A stretch of DNA of 64,000 nucleotides from Corynebacterium suicordis DSM 45110 (GCF_015351405.1 NZ_JADKMY010000002.1:124001-188000); one strand, 5' to 3'; positions 27,226 to 37,595 are shown, counted from the first letter of the stretch. Made by a program: numbers and translations. Notes: generated by a model from the sequence alone, not told the origin.

Positions 27226-28851
27226 CTAGTGCTTATCTGAATCCCGAATGCTCTTCTCCGTGAGCTTGGTGAACATGTCCTTCATCTCATTGTGGTTCTG
27301 GTGATCCAGTTCCTCTGCCTTATCGGCAATGTCCTGGTTGTCTGGGGAGAACCAGCCACCGCGACCAGGAGCTCCGGCGAAGCCCAGCTCGTTCATGGTC
27401 TTTGGAACCTGAGCACCCTGGTAGGTCAGCGGGATGGCATGTCCATGCTCATCGATGCCGCCCAGTGGCTGGTGAACCTCAATGAAGCCACCGGAAGGAA
27501 GCTGCTTGATGGTGCCGGTTTCGATACCGTGCTCCAGCACGTCGCGGTCACTGCGCTGCAAGCCAACGCAGATGCGGTGGGTGACGTAGTAAGCGATCGG
27601 CGGAACCAGAACCAGACCGATACGTCCCAGCCAGGTCATGGCATTCAGGGAGATATCGAAGTGGTAGGCGAAGAGGTCGTTACCACCAGAGATGGTCAGG
27701 ATCACGTAGAAGGAGATCGCCATGACACCCAGCGCGGTGCGGGTTGGCACATCGCGTGGACGCTGCAGCAGGTTGTGGTGGGCGTCATCGCCCGTCATCT
27801 TCTGCTCGATCCAAGGGTAAGCGAACAGCAGACCAACCAGGATTCCCAGCAGCAGAGCTACCCAGAACACAGCGGCCACGGTGTAGTTACCCAAGTAGAG
27901 CTCCCATGCTGGCATGACACGGGCGGCGCCGTCAGTCCACAGCATGTAGATATCCGGCTGGGAACCAGCGGAGACCTGAGAAGGGTTGTATGGGCCCAGG
28001 GTCCAGATCGCGTTGATCTGGAACACGCCAGCCATGAAAGCGATGACACCAGCGGTGATCAGACCGAAGGATGCAGCCTTGAGGCCGAAGATTGGCAGAA
28101 TACGCACGCCAATCACGTTGTTCTCGGTGCGTCCAGGTCCGGGGAACTGGGTGTGCTTCTGGTACCACACCAGTGCGAGGTGAGCCGCGATGAGAGCCAG
28201 CAGGATAGCTGGGATCAGCAGCACGTGCGCGATGTACAGGCGAGGAATGATGATCATGCCTGGGAAGTCACCAGCGAACATGATCCAGTGCAACCAGGTA
28301 CCCACGATTGGCAGGGAAACCACGATCGCGGACATGATGCGCAGACCCACGCCGGAAAGAAGGTCGTCGGGAAGGGAGTAGCCCATGAAGCCCTCGGCGA
28401 TGGAGAGCAGCAGGAGCAAGCAACCGATAACCCAGTTAGCTTCACGTGGCTTGCGGAACGCACCGGTGAAGAAGATGCGGAACATGTGCACCATGATGGA
28501 CACGGCGAACAGCAGTGCAGCCCAGTGGTGGACCTGGCGGATGAACAGGCCACCGCGCACCTCGAAGGAGATGTCCAGCGCGGTGTGGTACGCAGCGGAC
28601 ATTTCTACACCATTGAGTGGTGCATAAGCGCCGTCGTAAATGACCTTCGACATGGAGGGGTCAAAGAACAGGGTCAGGTACACACCGGAGAGTAGGAGGA
28701 TGACGAACGCGTAGAGCGCGATCTCACCCAGCATGAAGGACCAGTGGGTAGGAAATACCTTGTTGATCTGTGGGCGAATCATGCCGGAGGCACCATATCG
28801 CTCATCGATGTTGTTAGCCGCCTTGTTTAGGCGTGAAGTCTTGGTACTCAT
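27226..28851 (-). CDS. qcrB: QcrB, cytochrome b subunit of the bc1 (bcc) complex
   Basis: 541 residues; actinobacterial long cytochrome b with a C-terminal cytoplasmic extension. It oxidises menaquinol in the bcc-aa3 supercomplex. Multiple membrane helices; heme-binding His in [33 protein letters not shown] and [28 protein letters not shown]; Qo-site region [13 protein letters not shown]. Start ATG overlaps the qcrA stop (ATGA). Operon ctaE-qcrCAB. Confidence 0.96.
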   Translation of the reverse strand: MSTKTSRLNKAANNIDERYGASGMIRPQINKVFPTHWSFMLGEIALYAFVILLLSGVYLTLFFDPSMSKVIYDGAYAPLNGVEMSAAYHTALDISFEVRGGLFIRQVHHWAALLFAVSIMVHMFRIFFTGAFRKPREANWVIGCLLLLLSIAEGFMGYSLPDDLLSGVGLRIMSAIVVSLPIVGTWLHWIMFAGDFPGMIIIPRLYIAHVLLIPAILLALIAAHLALVWYQKHTQFPGPGRTENNVIGVRILPIFGLKAASFGLITAGVIAFMAGVFQINAIWTLGPYNPSQVSAGSQPDIYMLWTDGAARVMPAWELYLGNYTVAAVFWVALLLGILVGLLFAYPWIEQKMTGDDAHHNLLQRPRDVPTRTALGVMAISFYVILTISGGNDLFAYHFDISLNAMTWLGRIGLVLVPPIAYYVTHRICVGLQRSDRDVLEHGIETGTIKQLPSGGFIEVHQPLGGIDEHGHAIPLTYQGAQVPKTMNELGFAGAPGRGGWFSPDNQDIADKAEELDHQNHNEMKDMFTKLTEKSIRDSDKH

Positions 28852-30056
28852 GAACGGCGCTCCCAGAAAGCAGGGCCAACGGGTTCAACAAAGTTGCCCT
28901 TGGCGTACATGTAACCCTCTTCGTCCACGGAGATTGGCAGCTGCGGCAAAGCGCGGGCAGCCGGTCCGAAGATTGGCTTGCCGTAGTGCAGTGCGTCGAA
29001 CTGCGACTGGTGGCAAGGGCAGAGGATGCGGTTGGTCTGCTGCTCATACAAGGAAGTAGGGCAGCCAATGTGCGTACAGATCTTAGAGAAAGCGAAGTAA
29101 TCTCCGGCGTGGAAATCCTCCTGGCCTTCACGCAGCACCGCGCGCTGAGCGTCTTCGTGGCGAAGGCGGATCAGCATCACGGAGTTGCGTGGGCCGTGGA
29201 TGGAGTGCATGTGATCTTCGTACACATCACGCTTCGGGTCGTACTCTGCGCCGTCGTTAACCATGTCCTCGGTGAGCGGGAACACGGTCTCCATGGAGCC
29301 CGCATCCAGGTCGATGGCGCGGATACGAACCAGGCGGGAAATGCCGTCGGTGCTGTAGTGACCATCGTGCTCTTCGGCGACGTTGCCGTTATCGCGACCG
29401 AGGTACACCTTGTGTCCCTGTTCCACCAAGGTCCAGCCGGTGGTCCAGAGGGTGCCGTCGCCAGCGATGCCCATTGCCTTTGGCTTCCATGGGTTCTTGA
29501 CGATGCCGCCGAGTGGCAAGATGACAGCCAAACCAGCAAGCGCTGCGCCAGCTCCTGCAAGGCCGGCAATAACTGGGCGTCGACCAAGGGTCGAGGTCTG
29601 CCACGAGTCATTCAGCAAGGCCACCAAGGTACGGCGATCCACTTCATCAGAAGGGCCGTCGTGACGAGTCTGTACCGAGATCTCCTCCGGTACGAAGGTC
29701 TTGGTGTACTTCACCGCACCCATGCCCAGGGAGATGATGGAAAGACCAGAGGTCAGTCCCAGCAATGGGGTGTAGAGGCTGTACCACCACAGGCCGTCCT
29801 GCTCGAGGTGCTTGTACTCCCAAGGCCAGAACAGGTAAACCGCGATGAACGCCAGGCCGAAGATGACGGCCAGTGCGAAGTAGAGAGCTACTCCCCTGGC
29901 GGCGCGCTTCTCGGCTGGGTCATTAGTCATTGGGAAGCGTTCCTTGCGGTACGCAACCGTTACTCCATCGAGCTCGGTGCCCAGACGGGCGAGCTCTTCG
30001 TTGCTCATGTTGCTGAGCTCTTTGTCTGTGTACTGAGTATTCACTTCATCGCTCAC
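28848..30056 (-). CDS. qcrA: QcrA, Rieske iron-sulfur subunit
   Basis: 402 residues from GTG 30056, whose GTGA overlaps the qcrC stop; a longer frame exists but would sit inside qcrC. It has three membrane helices, as typical of actinobacterial QcrA, then the Rieske domain with CTHIGC and CPCHQSQFD (2Fe-2S ligands) and the [11 protein letters not shown] loop. It transfers electrons from menaquinol to the diheme QcrC. Confidence 0.95.
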   Translation of the reverse strand: MSDEVNTQYTDKELSNMSNEELARLGTELDGVTVAYRKERFPMTNDPAEKRAARGVALYFALAVIFGLAFIAVYLFWPWEYKHLEQDGLWWYSLYTPLLGLTSGLSIISLGMGAVKYTKTFVPEEISVQTRHDGPSDEVDRRTLVALLNDSWQTSTLGRRPVIAGLAGAGAALAGLAVILPLGGIVKNPWKPKAMGIAGDGTLWTTGWTLVEQGHKVYLGRDNGNVAEEHDGHYSTDGISRLVRIRAIDLDAGSMETVFPLTEDMVNDGAEYDPKRDVYEDHMHSIHGPRNSVMLIRLRHEDAQRAVLREGQEDFHAGDYFAFSKICTHIGCPTSLYEQQTNRILCPCHQSQFDALHYGKPIFGPAARALPQLPISVDEEGYMYAKGNFVEPVGPAFWERRS

Positions 30057-30952
30057 TGCCGGCTTCCAATCCACATTGCGAAGATGATCATCACCACGAT
30101 GCCGACGAACCACATCAACATGCCCTCAGTGACGGGGCCAATGCCGCCCAGTCCGAAACCGCCTGGGTTAGGAGATTCCTTGGAGGACTTGATGAATGCG
30201 ATGATGTCCTTCTTCTCGTCAGCGGAGAGCTGACGATCGGAGAACTTCGGCATGTTCTGTGGGCCGGTGAGCATTGCCTGGTAGATCTCCTGCTCGTTAG
30301 CAGGATCCAACGCTGGGGCGTACTTACCACCGGAGAGTGCGCCACCACGGCCCGTGAAGTTGTGGCAGGACGCACAGTTCAAACGGAAGAGTTCGGAACC
30401 GCGAGCTACGTCAGCTGGGTCGATCTCACCGTTGTTGTTATTTGCACCGCGCAGAGAATCCATGGCGATTGAGCCGTCATCGTTACGCACGATGCCTGGG
30501 CCGCCACCATTGGAGTTCACGAAAGCGGCAAGTGCTAGAGCCTGCTGCTCGGAGTAGCGAGGGGTCTTACGAGAAGCCTGTGCCTCGTTGCGCAGCATCG
30601 GCATGCGGCCGGAGTGTACCTGGAAGTACACGGCACCTTCGCCGACGCCAACGAGGGAAGGACCGCGGTCCTGAACACCCTGCAGGTTGGCACCGTGGCA
30701 GGTGATACAAGCTACTTGGTAGATCTGCTTGCCTTCATCAACCAGCGCGGTGGCATCCTGCTGAGCTACAGCAGTCTGGGAATCAGGGGTGAGCGCGTTA
30801 GCGATGAAGCCAGCGCCGGTGAGCGCGAAAACCATAGCCAGCGCACCGGCGAGGGCCTTACGAATCTTCCGGCGGCGGCGCAGGCCGCTGGCCGTACGTG
30901 AAGCGGAGGGTGTCACACCTTCGCTTTTCACGTTTGTGGAGTTGGTATCCAT
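30053..30952 (-). CDS. qcrC: QcrC, diheme cytochrome c subunit
   Basis: 299 residues. An N-terminal membrane segment/signal ([22 protein letters not shown]), two heme c motifs CITCHG and CASCHN (CxxCH), and a C-terminal membrane helix ([19 protein letters not shown]). A diheme cytochrome cc replaces soluble cytochrome c and passes electrons directly to the aa3 oxidase. AAGGA precedes the ATG. Confidence 0.96.
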   Translation of the reverse strand: MDTNSTNVKSEGVTPSASRTASGLRRRRKIRKALAGALAMVFALTGAGFIANALTPDSQTAVAQQDATALVDEGKQIYQVACITCHGANLQGVQDRGPSLVGVGEGAVYFQVHSGRMPMLRNEAQASRKTPRYSEQQALALAAFVNSNGGGPGIVRNDDGSIAMDSLRGANNNNGEIDPADVARGSELFRLNCASCHNFTGRGGALSGGKYAPALDPANEQEIYQAMLTGPQNMPKFSDRQLSADEKKDIIAFIKSSKESPNPGGFGLGGIGPVTEGMLMWFVGIVVMIIFAMWIGSRQ

Positions 30953-31025
30953 CTTGTTCCTTATTAACTCGTCAGTGGAATGCGATGGGCTGTATATGAG
31001 CCGATGATTGAACGGCCACTACGGC

Positions 31026-31637
31026 CTATTGGATGAAGTAGATCGTGATCCATAGGCCGATCCACACTACGTCGACGAAGTGCCAGTAGTAAGACACAAC
31101 GACGGCGGCGGTGGCCTGAGCCGGGGTGAACTTCGACTTGAAGGTACGAAGCAGGATAACGACGAAGGCCAAAACGCCGGCCAACACGTGTGCACCGTGG
31201 AAACCGGTGGTGATGAAGAACACCGATCCGTACACGGAGCTGCTGATGGTGGTTCCGTGCTCCACCAGGTGGAAGTACTCATAACCCTGTCCAGCCAGGA
31301 AGACCGTTCCCAAGAGGGCAGATACTGCGTACCACCGGCGAAGTGCGAAAACATCACCTCTCTCCGCGGCGAACACACCCAACTGAGCAGTGAATGAAGA
31401 GGACACCAGAATCACGGTGATACCAGCCGCGTACGGCACATTCAGCTCAGTGGGGTGTGAAGGCCACTCGCCTCCAGAGTTGGCCTTGGACACGAAATAC
31501 ATCGCGAACAGGCCAGCGAAAAACATCAATTCTTGAGACAGGAACACGATCGTGCCGACGCTGACCATATTGGGTCGATTCAGCGTCGCAACACGTTGTG
31601 GTGCTGCCATACCTGGGTTTTCAACTGCGCTCGTCAC
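31026..31637 (-). CDS. ctaE: CtaE, cytochrome c oxidase subunit III
   Basis: 203 residues, five predicted helices (no first two helices, as in actinobacteria). Recognised by [45 protein letters not shown] and [25 protein letters not shown] structural subunit of the aa3 oxidase, in an operon with qcrCAB (73-bp gap to qcrC). Start GTG at 31637. Confidence 0.95.
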   Translation of the reverse strand: MTSAVENPGMAAPQRVATLNRPNMVSVGTIVFLSQELMFFAGLFAMYFVSKANSGGEWPSHPTELNVPYAAGITVILVSSSFTAQLGVFAAERGDVFALRRWYAVSALLGTVFLAGQGYEYFHLVEHGTTISSSVYGSVFFITTGFHGAHVLAGVLAFVVILLRTFKSKFTPAQATAAVVVSYYWHFVDVVWIGLWITIYFIQ

Positions 31638-32004
31638 GCATATCAGTATGGACTGTTCCCCGGCGTTAGTCGATTCCCCCGCCAGCGTTTCTTTAGGCTT
31701 TCTCTAAACCTGCAGGTGAATGCTTGGGTTTCGCTGTCAGTCCACCCCGTTAGGGGGTTGCCGGGAACTTTTACACCCTCGTATCCGACGCATCGCAAAC
31801 CAACTGGTCATCGCCTTGGGAACCATTAATTGCCGCGGAAATAGCGTTGGCCCAACCCCCTCCGCAGCACTTCTGCTTATCTGGGAGCCAGCTGACAGAA
31901 CACGCCCCGCCCCTCCCCTGCCGAGCCCTCTACAACGCACGGATACGATGGAGACAACGCACTGATTTTCCAGCACGTCCCCCAACCGTGAAAGTAGAGT
32001 CCCC
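31638..32004. other. Divergent ctaE-trpD intergenic region (367 bp)
   Basis: No gene is supported. Contents seen: a small palindrome GTTGGCCCAAC near 31844-31854, and a TACGAT at about 31944-31949 that could be a trpD -10, giving a leader of roughly 50 nt. No Trp-rich leader peptide or attenuator was found. Confidence 0.5.
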
Positions 32005-33102
32005 ATGCACGCACAGGCCACTTCCAGCAGCCAGGGCAAGCACCTCGCCGCAGACCAGCTTCCACAGAGCTATTTCACCTGGGCTGGAGTTCTGGACCGC
32101 TTGGGTAACCGAGATGAGCTCAGCGAGTCTCAGGTGGCGTGGGCAATGGAGCGGATCATGGAAGGCAATGCCTCCGAGGCCCAGATTGCCGCCTTTGCCT
32201 TCGGCTTGCGTGTCAAGGGCATTAGTGCCGCCGAGCTGGCCTCTGCCGCCGAAACCATGCGCGGTTTTGCCACGCCGGTGGATTTCTCCGAGGTACCCAA
32301 CTGCGTGGACATCGTGGGCACCGGTGGAGACGGCCACCACACCGTGAACATCTCCACCATGGCGGGCATCGTGGTGTCCGCCTGCGGAGTTCCCGTAGTC
32401 AAGCATGGCAATCGCAAGGCTTCCTCGCAGTGCGGTGGCGCGGACATGCTGGAGAGCCTGGGCTACCACATTGAGCGGTCTCCGGAAGAAGTTGTTGCCG
32501 ACGCCAAAACGAACCACTTCGCGTTTCTCTTTGCCAAGAGCTACCACCCAGCCATGCGTTATGCGGCACCAGTCCGTAGCCAGCTTGGGGTCTCTACCAT
32601 TTTCAATCTACTGGGCCCCATGACCAATCCAGCAGCCCCGAAGTTCGGCCTGATCGGCTGCGCATTCCGGGACATGATGCCCATCATCGGTGGTGCGTTT
32701 GCCCACCAGGGTTCGCGCGTCTTGGTGGTGCGTTCCATGGATGGGATGGACGAGATCTCTGTTTCCGCCCCCACTGAGGTCGTGACGGTGGATTCCCAGG
32801 GTCGCACGGGCGAGACGGTTCTGAATCCGCGTGAACTTGGCTTGGATTTCTACCCTCTGGAAGACCTCCGCGGAGGAGATGCCGCATACAACGCGGACAT
32901 CACCCGCAAGCTCATGGCCAATGAGCTTTCCGGTGCGATCAAGGATGCCGTCTTGATCAACGCTGCTGCCGCCCTGACTGCCGTCCACGGGTGGGAGGAA
33001 GCCGGTCTCAAGGAGACGGTGAAGAAGTACGTGGGCGTGGCCCGCGAAGCTCTGGAATCGGGAGCTGCCCAGGCCAAGCTCGAGGATCTATTGAAGAACT
33101 AA
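32005..33102 (+). CDS. trpD: TrpD, anthranilate phosphoribosyltransferase
   Basis: 365 residues. It transfers phosphoribose from PRPP to anthranilate. Motifs: DIVGTGGDGHHTVNIST (PRPP-binding GTGGD), VVKHGNRKASSQCGGADMLESLG (KHGNR), RSQLGVSTIFNLLGPMTNPA. It stands alone between oxidase genes, as in M. tuberculosis next to ctaE, so it is separate from any trp operon in the window. A strong bidirectional terminator follows. Confidence 0.95.
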   Translation: MHAQATSSSQGKHLAADQLPQSYFTWAGVLDRLGNRDELSESQVAWAMERIMEGNASEAQIAAFAFGLRVKGISAAELASAAETMRGFATPVDFSEVPNCVDIVGTGGDGHHTVNISTMAGIVVSACGVPVVKHGNRKASSQCGGADMLESLGYHIERSPEEVVADAKTNHFAFLFAKSYHPAMRYAAPVRSQLGVSTIFNLLGPMTNPAAPKFGLIGCAFRDMMPIIGGAFAHQGSRVLVVRSMDGMDEISVSAPTEVVTVDSQGRTGETVLNPRELGLDFYPLEDLRGGDAAYNADITRKLMANELSGAIKDAVLINAAAALTAVHGWEEAGLKETVKKYVGVAREALESGAAQAKLEDLLKN

Positions 33103-33130
33103 CCACCGCCCGGTTCTCGAATTAGAGAAA

Positions 33131-33177
33131 CGAAAGAAGCCCTCCCCCGAGAGAATTCGGGGCGAGGGCTTCTTTCG
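33131..33177. terminator. Strong bidirectional terminator between trpD and ctaF
   Basis: CGAAAGAAGCCCTC pairs with GAGGGCTTCTTTCG, and the inner CCCCGA pairs with TCGGGG. The A and T flanks suit both directions between convergent genes. Confidence 0.9.
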
Positions 33178-33211
33178 TGCACACTTTGGGGTCTCAGACC
33201 CCAGCTAGTGC

Positions 33212-33643
33212 TTAGTGCTTCTCTGGTGGCAGACCGTACTGCAGGTTCATTTTGGTGGTTGCCCACACCAGAACGGCTGCTCCGAAGAGAACCATCCAGA
33301 TGTGCCAGAATGCCAGTCCGTAGGCCATGATGATCACGCCGACGGTCATCATCACTGGCCAGATGGAGGAAGCGGAGAAGAAACCGAGCACGCCAGCTCC
33401 ATCCTCAATTTCAGCCTCTTCCCAGTCGGAAGGGCCGATATCACTCTTAGCCTCAGTGAGGTGAAGGTATCCCGCGAGCATCAATGCCAGCAGGGTGGCC
33501 ATCACCAGGCCGGTAGCGCCAGCCCACTCCAGACCCTGCAAGCTAGCGGAGTCCTTCACCAGAGCCGTAGCGATGATGTAGACGGTGGTGACGATGCCAA
33601 AGAAGGTAGCAATACTATAGAAAAGCTTTGCGCCTGCAGCCAT
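33212..33643 (-). CDS. ctaF: CtaF, cytochrome c oxidase subunit IV
   Basis: 143 residues, four membrane helices. The actinobacterial small subunit of aa3: AKLFYSIATFFGIVTTVYII, WAGATGLVMATLLALMLAGYLHLTEAK, SSIWPVMMTVGVIIMAYGLAFWHIW. SD AGAGGA upstream of the ATG; 20 nt after ctaC, so likely one operon ctaC-ctaF. A GGGGTC/GACCCC hairpin (33188-33202) lies just beyond its stop. Confidence 0.92.
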   Translation of the reverse strand: MAAGAKLFYSIATFFGIVTTVYIIATALVKDSASLQGLEWAGATGLVMATLLALMLAGYLHLTEAKSDIGPSDWEEAEIEDGAGVLGFFSASSIWPVMMTVGVIIMAYGLAFWHIWMVLFGAAVLVWATTKMNLQYGLPPEKH

Positions 33644-33663
33644 GTCTTTTTCCTCTTTCCGGC

Positions 33664-34764
33664 TTAGTTCTGGGAGTTACGGTTGATGTCGGAGCTCTCA
33701 TCGCGAGTGCCCTGACGATCGGTAACGAATGGGCTGGTGGTGACAGCGTATGGATCCACGCCGATTGCCTCGAGTGCCTCGGAGTTAGGAGCCTCTGGGT
33801 GCTTCTGGCGGTAGTCGATGTAGCGGGTGAAGTCCTCAGGGGACACCACGCGAACCTCGAAGTTCATCATTGCGTGGTAGGTGCCACACATTTCTGCACA
33901 GCGACCCACGAAGGCACCTTCTTCGGTGATTTCCTCAACCTGGAAGCGACGCTCGGAGCGGTTCTGCTCTGGGTGTGGGAACACATCTCGCTTGAAGAGG
34001 AATTCAGGAACCCAGAAGGAGTGCACCACGTCAGAGGACGCGAGGTTGAACTCGATGGCGGTCTTGGAAGGGAGCACCAGGATGGGGATCTCTTCGGTGG
34101 AGCCAACGGTCTCAATCTTGTTGAAGTTCAGGTAGCTGTAGTCCTCGGCAGACTTGCCGTGGATTGGGCCAACTTCCTGGCCTTCGCGCAGCTCGTACTG
34201 AGAATCCTCGGCCAGTTTCTGTGCCTGCTCATCCACACCGTCGTAGTTCTGGTTGTTTGGCATGAGCTCGCTGTTGATCTCGCCGTAACCGAACTTCCAG
34301 TTCCACTGGAAACCGGTGACATCCACGGTGACCTTTGGATCCTTGTCCAACGCGGTGGCCTTGTCCTGGACCGGCACGTTGAAGAAGAACAGCACCATGA
34401 TGATTAGAACGGGGAGCGTGGTCAGCGCGAGTTCCAGGGGAACGTTGTAACCCGTCTGTCGTGGGAATTCTTCGTTATCTCCGCGGCGCTTACGAGCCTT
34501 ATCGGAGTCACGGAAGATAACCACGAACATCAAGGTCCACATGATGATGCCGATGATCCATGCGGCAACCCATACCCAGACCCAGAAGTTTCCTAGTTCC
34601 TGTGCTTCAGGGGTGATTCCCTGAGGCCAGCCCATGCGCAATGCATGAAAGAATCCGTTATCCGGCGGAGCGACCGTACATCCAGATAGAACCAGACCGC
34701 TTGCTCCCAGCAAGCCAGCCAAGCCCAGGCGGCGGTTCATACCGTGCACTTTTCGCTGTTCCAC
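33664..34764 (-). CDS. ctaC: CtaC, cytochrome c oxidase subunit II
   Basis: 366 residues. Lipoprotein signal with lipobox LSGC, two membrane helices, and a cupredoxin domain with the CuA centre CAEMCGTYHAMM and upstream His in DVVHSFWVPEF. A charged loop of corynebacterial type is inserted in the domain. The GTG start is favoured by AGGAAGG 9 nt upstream; ATG 34740 has no SD. It accepts electrons from QcrC. Confidence 0.95.
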   Translation of the reverse strand: MEQRKVHGMNRRLGLAGLLGASGLVLSGCTVAPPDNGFFHALRMGWPQGITPEAQELGNFWVWVWVAAWIIGIIMWTLMFVVIFRDSDKARKRRGDNEEFPRQTGYNVPLELALTTLPVLIIMVLFFFNVPVQDKATALDKDPKVTVDVTGFQWNWKFGYGEINSELMPNNQNYDGVDEQAQKLAEDSQYELREGQEVGPIHGKSAEDYSYLNFNKIETVGSTEEIPILVLPSKTAIEFNLASSDVVHSFWVPEFLFKRDVFPHPEQNRSERRFQVEEITEEGAFVGRCAEMCGTYHAMMNFEVRVVSPEDFTRYIDYRQKHPEAPNSEALEAIGVDPYAVTTSPFVTDRQGTRDESSDINRNSQN

Positions 34765-34796
34765 GCGAGTTAGCCTTCCTCATTCACACGTCAATT

Positions 34797-34858
34797 GGTC
34801 TAAAACCTCGTCAATCCCAGCCCACCTGCAGTGCGCGGTTTGGGAAAAATTTTAGACC
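34797..34858. repeat. Inverted repeat GGTCTAAAA / TTTTAGACC between ctaC and ltsA
   Basis: GGTCTAAAA (34797-34805) and TTTTAGACC (34850-34858) are perfect inverted copies 44 bp apart; a third half-site CTAGACC starts at 34875. It lies in the divergent ctaC-ltsA region (265 bp). Candidate operator pair; the regulator is unknown. Confidence 0.5.
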
Positions 34859-35015
34859 GGTTCAAACAGAAACACTAGACCATTTGCAGCACTTTGCCAC
34901 TATCCCCACAGGTTCATTTCCCTATTCGGGTGTGATGCTCCGCGAACCCCCTTACCCCGGCCGCTCGCTCGGTCTGCTCCCGCGTGGCAACTGGCTCCAC
35001 TGTTTATCCAGCGCG

Positions 35016-35021
35016 TAGAGT
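35016..35021 (+). promoter_or_regulatory. -10 box of ltsA
   Basis: TAGAGT, 8 nt before the ltsA ATG; a leaderless arrangement. Confidence 0.6.
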
Positions 35022-35029
35022 CAACAGCC

Positions 35030-36967
35030 ATGTGTGGTTTGCTTGGATTCATTTCCGCCGATGCTTCGGCCCCCCAATATGTCAGTGCAGTAGAGAACGC
35101 TCTCCCCTGCATGCACCACCGTGGACCGGACGATAGCGGCACGTGGCATGACAACAACGTGATTTTCGGTTTCAACCGTCTATCCATCATCGATATCGCC
35201 CACTCTCACCAGCCTTTACAGTGGGGCCCAGCGGATCAGCCGGAACGCTATTCCCTGGCGTTCAATGGCGAGATCTACAACTATGTGGAACTGCGCGAAG
35301 AGCTGCAGGCCGCCGGTTACACCTTTAATACTGAAGGCGACAGCGAGACCATCGTGGTTGGCTTCCACCACTGGGGTCAGGAAGTCGTGGAGCACCTGCG
35401 CGGAATGTTCGCCTTCGGCATCTGGGATTCCCAGAAGGAAGAGCTGTTCCTCGCGCGCGATCAATTCGGTATCAAGCCCATGTACTATTCCACGAGTGCT
35501 GCTGGCACGGTGTTTGCGTCGGAAAAGAAGTGCATTCTTTCCATGGCCGACGCGCTGGAAATCAGCACTGAGCTGGACGTACGGGCCCTGGCGCACTACA
35601 CGGACCTGCAATACGTGCCGGAGCCAGAGAGCCTGCACAAGGCAATTCGTCGCGTGGAATCCGGCTGTTTCGCCACCGTGAAGCCAGGCGGAGAGCTCAA
35701 GCAGGAGCGTTGGTTCGAGCCTCGCTTCCCCGAGCGTAAGGTGGCCGCGGGTGATGAGGACAAGGTGTTCCAAAAGATCGCCGAGGCGCTGGAAGATTCC
35801 GTGGCTAAGCACATGCGCGCTGATGTGACAGTGGGCAGCTTCCTCTCCGGAGGCATTGACTCCACGGCTATCGCCACCCTGGCCAAGCGCCACAATCCTG
35901 ATCTGCTGACGTTCACCACCGGCTTTGAGCGCGAGGGTTACTCCGAGGTGGACGTGGCAGCGGAATCCGCGGCGGCCATTGGCGCGGAACACATCGTCAA
36001 GGTGGTCAGCCCCGAGGAATATGCCGCGGCCGTGCCGAAGATCATCTGGTACCTCGATGATCCCGTGGCCGATCCCTCCTTAGTCCCGTTGTACTTCGTG
36101 GCAGCTGAAGCCCGCAAGCACGTGAAGGTGGTGCTGTCCGGTGAAGGTGCCGATGAGCTCTTCGGCGGTTACACCATTTATAAGGAGCCGCTGAGCCTCG
36201 CGCCTTTCGAGAAGGTTCCCTCCCCCATCAACGGCGTGCTGGCCAAGCTGGGCGCGGCACTTCCCGATGGCATGCGCGGCAAATCCTTGCTGGAACGTGG
36301 CACCATGCCGCTGGAAGATCGCTATTACGGTAACGCCCGCTCCTTCAACTACCAGCAGCTGGAGCGCGTGCTGCGCCACGTCCGCCCGGAGTGGGATCAC
36401 CGCGAGGTCACCGCCCCCATTTACGCCAAGTCCCGCGATATGGATCCGGTAGCGCGCATGCAGCACCTGGATCTGTTCACGTGGATGCGTGGAGACATCC
36501 TGGTCAAGGCTGACAAGATCACCATGGCAAACTCCCTGGAACTGCGCGTGCCATTCCTGGACAAGGTGGTTTTCGAGGCCGCCGAATCTCTGCCCACCGA
36601 TCTGAAGATCAGCCACGGCACCACCAAGTACGCACTGCGCAAGGCCATGGAGCGGATCGTTCCGGCACACGTGCTGCACCGCAAGAAGTTGGGCTTCCCC
36701 GTCCCAATGCGCCACTGGCTGGCCGGCGATGAGCTTTACAGCTGGGCTCGTGAGAACATCGAGGCCTCGCAGACCGATGACCTCATCAACAAGGCCGAGG
36801 TTCTCAAGATGCTCGACGAGCACCGCGTGTCCATGAACACCGGTTCCGGCCCGGATCATTCCCGTCGCCTGTGGACCGTCATCGCATTCATGATCTGGCA
36901 CGGGATCTTCGTGGAAAAGCGCATCGATCCACAGATCGACCAGCGCGATTACCCAGTGAGCCTCTAG
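35030..36967 (+). CDS. ltsA: LtsA, glutamine-dependent amidotransferase (AsnB-like), mDAP amidation
   Basis: 645 residues. The N-terminal Ntn glutaminase domain begins MCGLLGFIS with catalytic Cys2, and has HHRGPDDSG and FNGEIYNY. The C-terminal synthetase domain has SFLSGGIDSTAIATL (PP-loop) and VVLSGEGADELFGGY. The family is asparagine synthetase B, but the position before erpA and after ctaC matches C. glutamicum ltsA, which amidates mDAP in peptidoglycan and confers lysozyme resistance. The start is leaderless (TAGAGT 8 nt upstream). Confidence 0.92.
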   Translation: MCGLLGFISADASAPQYVSAVENALPCMHHRGPDDSGTWHDNNVIFGFNRLSIIDIAHSHQPLQWGPADQPERYSLAFNGEIYNYVELREELQAAGYTFNTEGDSETIVVGFHHWGQEVVEHLRGMFAFGIWDSQKEELFLARDQFGIKPMYYSTSAAGTVFASEKKCILSMADALEISTELDVRALAHYTDLQYVPEPESLHKAIRRVESGCFATVKPGGELKQERWFEPRFPERKVAAGDEDKVFQKIAEALEDSVAKHMRADVTVGSFLSGGIDSTAIATLAKRHNPDLLTFTTGFEREGYSEVDVAAESAAAIGAEHIVKVVSPEEYAAAVPKIIWYLDDPVADPSLVPLYFVAAEARKHVKVVLSGEGADELFGGYTIYKEPLSLAPFEKVPSPINGVLAKLGAALPDGMRGKSLLERGTMPLEDRYYGNARSFNYQQLERVLRHVRPEWDHREVTAPIYAKSRDMDPVARMQHLDLFTWMRGDILVKADKITMANSLELRVPFLDKVVFEAAESLPTDLKISHGTTKYALRKAMERIVPAHVLHRKKLGFPVPMRHWLAGDELYSWARENIEASQTDDLINKAEVLKMLDEHRVSMNTGSGPDHSRRLWTVIAFMIWHGIFVEKRIDPQIDQRDYPVSL

Positions 36968-37001
36968 TGAACGTCTAGGCGGGCAGGTGGTTCGCGTCGT
37001 C

Positions 37002-37020
37002 TTTCTTGTCGACGCCGCCC
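37002..37020 (+). repeat. Copy of dispersed motif in the ltsA-erpA gap
   Basis: TTTCTTGTCGACGCCGCCC, just after ltsA and before its terminator; intergenic. Confidence 0.5.
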
Positions 37021-37044
37021 CTGTCCCGGCTTCACCACATACAA

Positions 37045-37090
37045 AAACGCCCAGCGTATCCCACCTTTACAGGTGGCGCGCTGGGCGTTT
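37045..37090. terminator. Terminator between ltsA and erpA
   Basis: AAACGCCCAGCG pairs with CGCTGGGCGTTT, with an inner CCACC/GGTGG stem. A and T flanks allow use from both strands. Confidence 0.9.
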
Positions 37091-37148
37091 CTTAAGTGAA
37101 CGCTTGAGCACTAGGGCTTCTGAACCCCGAGCTCTTAAGCACTAGGGC

Positions 37149-37493
37149 TTAGGAGAAGGAATCTCCACAAGCACAAGAGCCGGACGCGTTCGGGTTATCG
37201 ATGGTGAATCCCTGGGACTCGATGGTGTCCGCGAAATCGATCTTCGCACCCATGAGGTAAGGAGTGGACATGCGATCCACAACCAGCTTTACCCCATCGA
37301 AGTCATCCGAAACATCGCCATCGAGCGAGCGGTCATCGAAGAACAGCTGGTAGCGCAGTCCTGCGCAACCGCCTGGCTGCACGGCGATACGCAGCGCCAA
37401 GTCATCGCGACCCTCTTGGGACAGCAGGGCGCGAGCCTTCTCAGCTGCCTGTGGGGTCAACTCCACACCGGTGGCCTTCTCTGGAGCAGTCAT
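37149..37493 (-). CDS. erpA: ErpA/HesB-type iron-sulfur cluster insertion protein
   Basis: 114 residues, A-type carrier. The Cys triad is in GGCAGLRYQLF and SCACGDSF (C-x~64-C-x-C). It delivers Fe-S clusters to apo-proteins, e.g. LipA and respiratory enzymes encoded nearby. Strong SD AGGAGG 4 nt before ATG. A 13-bp direct repeat AGCACTAGGGCTT flanks its stop (37107 and 37138). Confidence 0.93.
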   Translation of the reverse strand: MTAPEKATGVELTPQAAEKARALLSQEGRDDLALRIAVQPGGCAGLRYQLFFDDRSLDGDVSDDFDGVKLVVDRMSTPYLMGAKIDFADTIESQGFTIDNPNASGSCACGDSFS

Positions 37494-37559
37494 GGTTCCT
37501 CCTAGTAATGATTGCTAATACTTTCCAAACTACTCTCCCCAACACCCCAGAACAACCGT

Positions 37560-37588
37560 TTGTTCCCACTGTCCGCTTGACCTAACCT
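37560..37588 (+). promoter_or_regulatory. Leaderless promoter of the DUF3043 gene
   Basis: -35 TTGTTC (37560-37565), 17-nt spacer, -10 TAACCT (37583-37588), then 7 nt to GTG 37596. Confidence 0.6.
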
Positions 37589-37595
37589 TGAGTTC

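Noticed and set aside
27292..28695. 467-residue open frame antisense to qcrB
   Set aside because: Shadow of a conserved membrane protein gene; no SD, no domain, low hydrophobic content with Gln/His/Asp runs.
31638..32004. trp attenuator or leader peptide before trpD
   Set aside because: No short frame with tandem Trp codons and no terminator-like hairpin was found.
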